From: a bacterium
GTDB taxonomy: Bacteria; Chloroflexota; Chloroflexia; Chloroflexales; Kallotenuaceae
DNA length: 51,846 nt
Direction: 5' to 3'
NCBI GenBank assembly: GCA_016781525.1
Contig: JADDQE010000027.1
Span: forward strand, 1-51,846
This document shows, piece by piece, positions 26,190 to 33,547 of the stretch. Below the pieces are notes generated by a model, which was not told the origin of the DNA, ran no database searches, and worked only from the letters and a program-made list of their open reading frames with translations. Numbering within the stretch: the first letter of the stretch is position 1; the number at the start of each line of letters is the position of its first letter. The position numbers were made by a program, and so were the translations under genes.

Positions 26190-27071
26190 CTACACCGGCA
26201 CCACCCGCCGCGCATAATCCCGCACTCGCGTTATCTCGATCGGAAAAGTCTGGAGGGTTCCGCTCATGTCGATCGGATCGCCTTGCGCTAAGTCAAGCAT
26301 TAAGGCGGCGAAGCTTTGCAGGAGAGGATCGTCTGCCGTCCTCAATTGCTCGCGAAGTGCTTCTTCAGGTACGTGCTGGACCTCGAACGGCCGTCCGCCC
26401 ACTTCCTCAAAGATCTGGACGACCTCCAGCGAACTCACAGGCTCCGGCCCTCCGAGCTCGATGATAGCGTTCCTGGCAGCGGGATTAGCAAGGGATACAA
26501 TGGCGAACTGCGCAACGTCATAAAGTGAGATCCAGCTGGTTGGATTATGTCCCGTCCCATAAATTTGAGCTTTAGCACCAGCATAATCAAAGCCGAGCAT
26601 AGGACCGAGCCACACTTCCATGAAATAGCTGGGCCGGAGGATGGTGTAGGTAAGCCTGCTCTGCTGGAGATGTTGTTCGACAGTACGTTTGGCGGTTGTC
26701 AGCGCACAATCGGTATCTAAATTTCGGGAGTAAGAGATGTAGATGAAATGCGTGACCCCCGCAGCCTTAGCGGCATCGATGAGATTAATCTGACCCCGCA
26801 GGTCGACGCTCTCGATCGAATCGTCGGGCTGCCGGGAGACGGTCGTCGTCACCGTGGATATGACAACAGACGCGCCTTCACAAACCTGGTTCAAGGTGGC
26901 TGGATTCTTGAGATCTCCTTCCGCCAATTCCGCACCTAATTGTGTGAGGTTTTCGACCGCCATGCGGTTCGAGGTTGACCGTACCAGTGCCCGCACGCGC
27001 TGTCCTTGACTTGCCAGGCGGCGGCAAATTTCACCACCCAAAGAGCCTGTTGCTCCAGCGACGAGAATCAT
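26190..27071 (-). CDS. NmrA-like NAD(P)-binding protein (atypical SDR)
   Basis: A 293-residue atypical short-chain dehydrogenase. The nucleotide loop is ILVAGATGSLGGEICRRL, followed by VRALVRSTSN, which fits NADP use. The usual YxxxK motif is not clear (FIYISYSRNLD stands there), as in NmrA/HSCARG-type redox sensors and quinone reductases. The ATG at 27071 has GGAGG. It is in the same direction as the MBL gene, 44 bases apart, and may share its transcript. Confidence 0.85.
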   Translation of the reverse strand: MILVAGATGSLGGEICRRLASQGQRVRALVRSTSNRMAVENLTQLGAELAEGDLKNPATLNQVCEGASVVISTVTTTVSRQPDDSIESVDLRGQINLIDAAKAAGVTHFIYISYSRNLDTDCALTTAKRTVEQHLQQSRLTYTILRPSYFMEVWLGPMLGFDYAGAKAQIYGTGHNPTSWISLYDVAQFAIVSLANPAARNAIIELGGPEPVSSLEVVQIFEEVGGRPFEVQHVPEEALREQLRTADDPLLQSFAALMLDLAQGDPIDMSGTLQTFPIEITRVRDYARRVVPV

Positions 27072-27423
27072 GACTGACCTCCAATTCGGGCATGCTTCGC
27101 CCCTTCGCTTCTGCTCCAGGTGTGACCATGCCAACTTCGGTCCCGTCCGTTGACCTTGACCTGCCGATCATGTGCCTACGGTGCTCCAGTGACGGGTTCA
27201 AACCTTCTACAGGGGGCACTGTGGACAGGATACAGCGCCGGTCGAGTAAACACATCTTGAGTATTACTCATCTTTCGACACCGATTTCGACAAACCGGAG
27301 CGCAGATGAGTACGTAAAATTACCCAATTACCTACAGCTCGGGTATATCAGCGCGGGCGAATGACGTGGTTAGACACTTGGCATGACACGTCTTGCAGCC
27401 GGGGCACGGCGGTAGGGATTAGG
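27072..27423. other. intergenic region between the LuxR and NmrA-like genes
   Basis: About 350 bases with no supported gene. The pentamer GAGTA appears three times (near 27244, 27260 and 27307) and GAGTATTACTC at 27260-27270 is a near-palindrome. This could hold the NmrA-like gene's promoter and a regulator site. A GGGTTCAAACC near 27194 resembles a tRNA T loop but has no tRNA around it. Confidence 0.3.
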
Positions 27424-30393
27424 TCAGCTGAGCTGGTGTTCGACAACAAAGCGCGAGGCGGCCATACGCGAGGATACACCAAGCTTGCTATAGATTGAGG
27501 CAAGGTGTCGGCCTACGGTCCGCGGCGAGAGAGACAGGCATTCAGCGACCTGAGCGTCGGTAAGCCCCTGTGCTACGAGCCGCAGCACATCTACCTCGCG
27601 AGCTGTCAGCCCTGCCGGCCCCCGCGACGTAGATGTCACGCTGTTCGCGAGGGTTGCAGCCAGATTACCGGCCCTTGCGAGGGTCGGCTGAGCTCCAAGA
27701 GGCTCACAAATCGAGGATACTGCGCCTAACAGTTCCCGGGCTTGCATAAGGTCACCAGTGAGGTGGTGCAGCTCTGCCAGCGCGAGCAGAGTTCGAGCTC
27801 GCTCAAACGGTGCGCGACAGGCCTCGGAGAGTGCGAGGGCCTGTTCGAGATGTAGTGCCGCCTGGCTGAAGCGCCCGGTTTCCGTCTCCAGTTCGCCGAG
27901 GAGCCGATGCGCCTCGAGCAAGGCCAGCGGCTGGCGGGGTTCGGCGGCACGTGCGAGTGCTCGCCGGGCACGTTCGTACGCTTGGAACGAGTGGCCTGCG
28001 GCGCGATGATAGCTTGCCCAGGCCATCTCCGCTTCCGCCTGGCCGAGGATTGTACCGCCCCATGTCAACCAGCGGTCGTGCGCGTTCAGCCAGGCCTGTG
28101 CACCAGCAAGATCCCCGACATCAAGCGCCAGCGCAGCAGCAAGCCGCTGCATCGTAAGCGCAATGAGAAACAGTGTCTCACCTGGCTCGGAAGCCGGGCC
28201 TTCCGGTAAGAGCTCGCGTACCTGAGCCCAGGCCAGATCAACATCTCCCTGTGCGCGTGCCAGCAGGCCAAGCATCTGCAGCCCCAGGCATCGCTGGTGG
28301 ATCATACCTTCTGACGAGACCGCCAGGGTTGCCACTTCACGTGCCTCGCCCCATTGCCCCTCAAGCGCGAGCAGTGGAAGCTGTACAAGTCGCGGCTGGA
28401 GATCAGACCAGACAGCAGACGCACGCGTCCAGGCCTCCTCAGCCACCTTTGCCAATACGTGTCGTTCTGCCACTCGCTCACTATGATAGGGCAGGAGCGT
28501 CCAGTGGAGCTCATACAGAGCACTATAGCCAACCATGAAATGATGCTCGACTGCGCGGTAGGCATCGCGGGCGAGATCAAATGCCTGTCGTGCTTCACAT
28601 GGCCGTCCCAGTGCCGCATGGGCAAGTCCTAACCCGTGATACGCGTCACCATGACTGGACGCAGCCATCTCGCGGGATACCCGGGGAGCTGTGTGAAGCG
28701 CGACGGACGGGCCCCAGTTCAGAGCCTCGCAATACCGCCCGGCATATGCGAGGCAAAGCGCAAGGCTTCCTCGCCCGTTGTCCTCGTCTAGCACCTCGAG
28801 CAAACCCCCGGTGTTTTCCGTCGTCCGCAGCCCGGTATGACCGGTGGCCAGCGCGTCAAGGCTTGTCACTCCTGCCTCGAGCTCAGCCAGTCCCTTACCG
28901 AATTCACCAATATAACAGCGGAAGATACCTCGATAGAACGTGGCGCTGGCCGTGAGAACCGGATCATTACCTTCTGCTGCGACCTCCAAGGCGTCATCCA
29001 GGTACCGAACTGCCTGTTGTGGATTGGCGTAGCGGCGTAGCCAAGCCAGACGAGCGAGCAGCCAGCCGCGGTCCTGCGCAACCGTAGCAGATCCCGCCAT
29101 GAGCGCCAGTGCCATCTCAAAGCGCGCAGCCGCCATCAACCATGCATAGGCTCGCTGGGCACGCTCTCCCGCCCGGATCAGCCATGGGACGGCACCCGCA
29201 TCACTGGCCTGCTGCAAATGATAGGCGACGGTATCCGGATCGGGACTGGGTTGGGTCAGTAGCTCGGTCCCAACCCGCCGGTGCCACATGCGTCGTCTTG
29301 GCCCTGATAGGCTTTCGTATAGCGCATCACGAATCAGTGCATGGACAAAGCACATACTGGTGCCATCCCGACTGTCCGCCAACAGGTGGGCCTCCACGCC
29401 GCGCTCGACGACATCCAACAGCCTTTCCTCGACCACCGCGGCAACATCACTCCACAGCGATAAGGGAACCTCCTGGCCGATAACAGCGGCCACTGCCAGC
29501 AGCTCCCGCGCTTCCTCACCCAAGCATGCTAGCCGTCCCTCGATAACCTGTCGTAAGAAGGGCGGGACGCGCACCTGCGCGAGATCGCCAAGCGCCCATG
29601 ATCCGCCCACTCGCCGTAATAGTCCCTCCTCCTCGAAAGTTCGGAGCAGTTCATGAATGAAAAAGGGATTACCTTCGGCTCGATTGTCGAGGTAGCTGAC
29701 CAGACGATCTTCATCCAGTCGTGACAGCTGGAATCGGACCTGCACGAACCCTCTCACCGCTTCTTCGTCCAAGCGTCGTAAGTCCAGCCGCAGGGCGGGT
29801 GCATCGTGGACCAGCACCGGGATGAGGCCGTAGAGTGGGTGGCGCCTCGTCAATGCATCGGCACGATAGGTGACAAGGAGGATTACGGGTAGCAGCGTGG
29901 ACTGCCGGGCCAGGAAGCGGAGCAAGTCGAGGCTGGCCTGGTCGGCCCATTGCAGGTCGTCGAGCAGGAGTACAGCCGGGCGATGCGCGGCTATCGACCG
30001 CAGGACATCTTGAATCCGCGCGAAAAGTGTCGCTGGGCTGGTGATCTCTTTGACTATTCCACCCATGGCGATATCCGAGAGCAACGGCGGAATCTCCAAC
30101 GGGGGCGAAATACACGTGAAAAGCTCGGACCAGGGACCGTACGGAGCCGTGGCCGAGCGATCGTAACACCGACCTGTTAGAACGAGCACGCCCCGAAAGG
30201 TAGCCTCACGGGCAAACGCCTCCGCCAGTGCGGTCTTGCCAATTCCAGCTTCGCCACCGATGAGGATCAAACTTCCTTGCCCCGCCAAGAGGGCATCCAG
30301 ACGTTCGTGTAACAGCGCTTGCTCACGTGCGCGACCAACAAGGAGTGGCCGGTGGTCGGCAAAAGAGGACGATGGCCAGTCAGAACCAGTCAT
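27424..30393 (-). CDS. LAL-type LuxR transcriptional regulator with AAA ATPase
   Basis: A 989-residue regulator. The N-terminal AAA_16 ATPase has the Walker A loop GGEAGIGKTAL at about residues 46-56 and a Walker B AVLLLDDLQWAD. A long TPR-like helical middle region follows. The last 60 residues are a LuxR HTH: LTAREVDVLRLVAQGLTD, then AQVAECLSLSPRTVGRHL. This is the MalT/LAL architecture, in which ligand and ATP binding drive DNA binding. No obvious target operon lies beside it. The gene is intact. The start at 30393 is acceptable but not well supported by a ribosome site. Confidence 0.92.
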   Translation of the reverse strand: MTGSDWPSSSFADHRPLLVGRAREQALLHERLDALLAGQGSLILIGGEAGIGKTALAEAFAREATFRGVLVLTGRCYDRSATAPYGPWSELFTCISPPLEIPPLLSDIAMGGIVKEITSPATLFARIQDVLRSIAAHRPAVLLLDDLQWADQASLDLLRFLARQSTLLPVILLVTYRADALTRRHPLYGLIPVLVHDAPALRLDLRRLDEEAVRGFVQVRFQLSRLDEDRLVSYLDNRAEGNPFFIHELLRTFEEEGLLRRVGGSWALGDLAQVRVPPFLRQVIEGRLACLGEEARELLAVAAVIGQEVPLSLWSDVAAVVEERLLDVVERGVEAHLLADSRDGTSMCFVHALIRDALYESLSGPRRRMWHRRVGTELLTQPSPDPDTVAYHLQQASDAGAVPWLIRAGERAQRAYAWLMAAARFEMALALMAGSATVAQDRGWLLARLAWLRRYANPQQAVRYLDDALEVAAEGNDPVLTASATFYRGIFRCYIGEFGKGLAELEAGVTSLDALATGHTGLRTTENTGGLLEVLDEDNGRGSLALCLAYAGRYCEALNWGPSVALHTAPRVSREMAASSHGDAYHGLGLAHAALGRPCEARQAFDLARDAYRAVEHHFMVGYSALYELHWTLLPYHSERVAERHVLAKVAEEAWTRASAVWSDLQPRLVQLPLLALEGQWGEAREVATLAVSSEGMIHQRCLGLQMLGLLARAQGDVDLAWAQVRELLPEGPASEPGETLFLIALTMQRLAAALALDVGDLAGAQAWLNAHDRWLTWGGTILGQAEAEMAWASYHRAAGHSFQAYERARRALARAAEPRQPLALLEAHRLLGELETETGRFSQAALHLEQALALSEACRAPFERARTLLALAELHHLTGDLMQARELLGAVSSICEPLGAQPTLARAGNLAATLANSVTSTSRGPAGLTAREVDVLRLVAQGLTDAQVAECLSLSPRTVGRHLASIYSKLGVSSRMAASRFVVEHQLS

Positions 30394-30795
30394 AGGGCAC
30401 CTGTGGGCCTTGGGTAATATCTACGGAAGACGGTGGACGGTAATCCAAATGGAACGGGAGACGCGGCGAGGATGATGCTCTTGCAGCATAGCAGGCATGT
30501 CAAGCTCTTTTTGACTGCCCGGTGAATTGCAATCGCTGCCCAATCGCCCTTCGGGTGAAGCTCCGTGCGTAGAGCGGACTTTAAGTGATCCGTACACGTG
30601 CCATAGTGCGTGAAGGGCGCATACACTGCAAAGCGTACGCCTTCCGGCCGTCAAAAACCCTGCCCTCGCTCTAGGGCCGAAGCCTAGGCAGCTGACCTAC
30701 AGCTGCAGCCACACGATACTCCCTCTGTTCCTCTCGACAAGCTGTGTTGCCGCATCTTACACTGTATCGCAGTCGATGCGAGGAGGTGCTGCTCT
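30394..30795. other. intergenic region upstream of the LuxR regulator
   Basis: About 400 bases without a supported gene. It is divergent between the LuxR gene and the small ORF at 30796, so it should contain promoters for both; I could not place a convincing pair. The open frames here on the minus strand have no motif. Confidence 0.3.
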
Positions 30796-31017
30796 ATGTG
30801 GGTTCAGGAAGCCGTTGCAATCCTTTTGGCAGCCGGTTATACCGTGACAGCACACGAGCAAGCATGGTATGTCACGGCGCCGCCGGGCTCGCGTGCCGAG
30901 GAGCTCCAACCGGATGGTGCCGTTCTTGCCGATTGGGTCGTCATAGCGCTGGCCAAAGCGTTAAAGCTGCGGATGACCCCGCAGGCGAGGATGCGCCGCG
31001 CGAGCCGTTGGAATTGA
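30796..31017 (+). CDS. small protein of unknown function
   Basis: A 73-residue protein. The ATG at 30796 follows GAGGAGG (30781-30787). It starts MWVQEAVAILLAAGYTV, then reads TAPPGSRAEELQPDGAV, and ends in a basic tail (ARMRRASRWN). I recognise no family. The good ribosome site supports expression. Confidence 0.45.
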   Translation: MWVQEAVAILLAAGYTVTAHEQAWYVTAPPGSRAEELQPDGAVLADWVVIALAKALKLRMTPQARMRRASRWN

Positions 31018-31172
31018 TATGGACGCTCCCACCCAGCAAATGTCACGTCGATCGACGCGGCAACACGTTCCGGCGGGTTGCAGGTCGTGTTAGCGCGGCC
31101 GATATCTGGAACAAGGGGCCTCGGCATAGCATTTGCGGCAGGGCTATCCTATCTCTAGGAAGGGAGCAGCCG

Positions 31173-31418
31173 ATGCAATCGATCGAGGTACGAATCAATC
31201 TGACCGACATCATGATTCAAGAGCTTCTATGGCGCGCACTCATGCCGGAAGCAAGTACGCGTATGCCTGTCTTCAATGAAGCAATCCACCAGCATGTGAG
31301 CCGGGCCGGAGGCTCATGGCAGAACGCTCAGGTCTCCGGCGTCAGCGTCGTGATCGAACCAGATAAGGTGTTTGCCGAAATCACCCTCACGAGCGGTGGA
31401 CAGGAGACCGAGACCTAA
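31173..31418 (+). CDS. small protein of unknown function
   Basis: An 81-residue protein with a very good ribosome binding site (AGGAAGGGAG before ATG 31173). The sequence alternates beta-like and helical parts: MQSIEVRINLTDIMIQELLW, then HQHVSRAGGSWQNAQVSG and VVIEPDKVFAEITLT. No named family is apparent. A strong terminator follows, so it is probably the end of a small transcript with the 30796 gene. Confidence 0.6.
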   Translation: MQSIEVRINLTDIMIQELLWRALMPEASTRMPVFNEAIHQHVSRAGGSWQNAQVSGVSVVIEPDKVFAEITLTSGGQETET

Positions 31419-31445
31419 TTTCCTCTCACTGGCGCTGCCGACGTG

Positions 31446-31487
31446 ATCGAGAGCAGGCCTGGCGAGTGCCAGGCCTGCTCTCGATTT
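31446..31487 (+). terminator. very stable terminator hairpin
   Basis: A perfect 18-bp stem pairs ATCGAGAGCAGGCCTGGC (31446-31463) with its complement (31468-31485), closed by a GAGT loop, then TT. It ends the transcript of the small protein gene. Confidence 0.8.
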
Positions 31488-31939
31488 CCGTAACATGAGC
31501 GGTCCCCGACCCACGCGGCATTATTCGACGGCATCTCGTCCAGGTGCCCCCTACCTAACACAAGCTACCGTAGAGAAGCATTACCTGCCCCGTTTCAGGC
31601 TGCTCGTCTAGCGGCCACGGTACGGTCCCAGCTGCTTCCCCCTGCCATAAGCCAAGCATCTCTGCCGAGCCGCCCCCGCCTTCGGCTCTAGAACCTTTGC
31701 AAGGTGGCCGAGTGGACAGCCAGGCCATTAGACGTAAGCAGCGGTGCTGATGCGACTTTGGGATACCGCAGAGATAAGCCTTTGCCTCACAACATCGCCC
31801 ACGTGAACCTTTATAGTGATCGCCACGGGTAGTAATTGCTTAGACACTTGAGAAGCCACCGCATCCTCAAGCACGACCCCGACACAAACCGCCGCGAACA
31901 TTTAATACGGTTGTCCGAACTTCATAGGGAGGCTAGGCG
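31488..31939. other. intergenic region before the FAD oxidoreductase
   Basis: About 450 bases with no supported gene. A tRNA-like GGTGGCCGAGTGG near 31703 has no matching T arm or acceptor stem downstream. The last part must contain the promoter of the FAD gene, with GGGAGG before its ATG. Confidence 0.35.
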
Positions 31940-33361
31940 ATGATCGACCAGGTAACCACTGCTGCGTTGGCAGGGACATATATTGATGTACTGGCATTGG
32001 ACTCTCTGCGTTTCGCGCTACCGGGGCGCGTCTTTACCCCAGGCGATGACGGCTACGAAGAGGCGCGTGCTGGCTTCGGCGTCAGCGACCTGCCCACACC
32101 CGATGTGGTCGTCGTCGTAACCAGCAGCGGGGACGTCACGGCAGCCGTAAACTTTGCACGCTCCCAGCAGCTTCCGGTCGGCGTCAAGGCAACCGGGCAC
32201 AACTTTGGCTTTCCGTATCGCGGCGGCCTGATGATCAACACCGAACGCATGCAAGGATTTTCAATCGATCTCGAGCGCCACATCGCACGTGTCGAAGCCG
32301 GTGTGCACTGGGGCCCTGTCGTTGCCGCCGCCCACCAGTATGGCTTGGCTCCGCTGAATGGCTCGGCGCCGCACGTCGGGATCGTGGGCTATACCCTGTT
32401 TGGTGGCTTTGGCTGGCTGTTGCGCAAGTATGGCGCGGCCGTGGACAGCGTCGTAGCGGCGGACGTCGTTACAGCCGACGGCGTCCTGCACCGCGTGAGC
32501 GAGACGAGTGAGCCCGAGCTCTTCTGGGCCCTGCGCGGCGCCAGCGGCAACTTCGGCATCGTCACGGCGCTCGAGTTCAAGCTTCACCCGGTCAGCGAAA
32601 TTTATGGCGGCGCGATGTTCTTTCCGATGGAGCGCGCGCGGGAAGTCTTGACGACCTATAGTGAGTGGGTCAAGACTGTCCCAGATGAGCTTACCTCGTC
32701 GATTGTGATGTTCCGCGTCCCCCCGGTGCCGGATGTGCCGGAGATGCTCCGCGGCAAGGCTGTCATGACGATTCGGGCGGCATATATTGGAGCTGAGGCC
32801 GACGGCGTCGCGCTGCTGCAACCGATCCGCTCGCTTGGCGGTCTGATTGCCGACACCTTCCGCATGATGCCCTACTCCGAGTCCCACCTGATAAGCAACG
32901 ATCCGGTGAAAGGCGCGCCTTCGCGCCGCTCGACGACAATGTTGAAACACCTGTCGGCCGAGATGATCGATGCGTTGGTTCGGGCAAACGGCATCGACTC
33001 GACGACGGCGGTCAAGCTTGTCGAGATTCGACACCTCGGCGGCGCTATGACGCGGGTCGACCCCAGCGCTTCCGCTTTCAGCCAGCGCTACGCGCCGTTC
33101 ATCGTCCAAACTATAGATGCAGTGGCCGGACCAGAGCTAGCAGCTGCGGCTGAGCGCAACACTCAGGCCCTTGTCGCGGCGCTCCAGCCCCATTCAACAG
33201 GCGGTGCCCTCGCCAGCTGGCTCGGCAACGGCGACTATGGAGCGGAGCGGACCCGCGCCGGCTTCTCGCCCGAACATTACGAGCGGCTGACCCTGCTCAA
33301 GCGCCGGTACGACCCCACGAATATGTTCCGCCTTAACCACAATATCCCACCCGCAAAGTAG
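31940..33361 (+). CDS. BBE-type FAD-linked oxidoreductase
   Basis: A 473-residue flavoprotein of the berberine-bridge / 6-hydroxynicotine oxidase family. The FAD-binding PCMH domain includes the covalent-flavin histidine in ATGHNFGFPYRGG. It also has GSAPHVGIVGYTLFGGFGW, where bicovalent relatives carry a Cys; here it is absent, so only one covalent link is likely. The C-terminal BBE tail is YDPTNMFRLNHNIPP. It oxidises a small alcohol, amine or sugar; the substrate is unknown. GGGAGG precedes the ATG at 31940. It is a single gene bounded by a terminator. Confidence 0.92.
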   Translation: MIDQVTTAALAGTYIDVLALDSLRFALPGRVFTPGDDGYEEARAGFGVSDLPTPDVVVVVTSSGDVTAAVNFARSQQLPVGVKATGHNFGFPYRGGLMINTERMQGFSIDLERHIARVEAGVHWGPVVAAAHQYGLAPLNGSAPHVGIVGYTLFGGFGWLLRKYGAAVDSVVAADVVTADGVLHRVSETSEPELFWALRGASGNFGIVTALEFKLHPVSEIYGGAMFFPMERAREVLTTYSEWVKTVPDELTSSIVMFRVPPVPDVPEMLRGKAVMTIRAAYIGAEADGVALLQPIRSLGGLIADTFRMMPYSESHLISNDPVKGAPSRRSTTMLKHLSAEMIDALVRANGIDSTTAVKLVEIRHLGGAMTRVDPSASAFSQRYAPFIVQTIDAVAGPELAAAAERNTQALVAALQPHSTGGALASWLGNGDYGAERTRAGFSPEHYERLTLLKRRYDPTNMFRLNHNIPPAK

Positions 33362-33399
33362 AGGCAGGAACGTCTAGCGCGCGGCGCGTGCTCGTTTCG

Positions 33400-33441
33400 G
33401 CAGACCGTACAGGCTCAACCCTTGTACGGTCTGCTTGTTTT
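33400..33441 (+). terminator. terminator of the FAD oxidoreductase gene
   Basis: A perfect 12-bp stem pairs GCAGACCGTACA (33400-33411) with TGTACGGTCTGC (33423-33434), followed by TTGTTTT. Confidence 0.85.
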
Positions 33442-33547
33442 CGCACCGGATACTCCCTCAAGCGATGCGAGTACGGCGTCCGTCGCATCCGAAAGGGATA
33501 CGTGCGCGCTTTGTGCTATACTCAAGCAGGAGGACGCAGCAGCACAC

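Noticed and set aside
27185-27215. T-loop-like GGGTTCAAACC
   Set aside because: The flanking bases do not form a T stem or cloverleaf.
31700-31800. tRNA-Ser/Leu-like GGTGGCCGAGTGG
   Set aside because: No anticodon arm, T loop or acceptor stem can be built around it.
32261-33109. A 282-codon minus-strand frame
   Set aside because: It is antisense to the FAD oxidoreductase and shows no domain.
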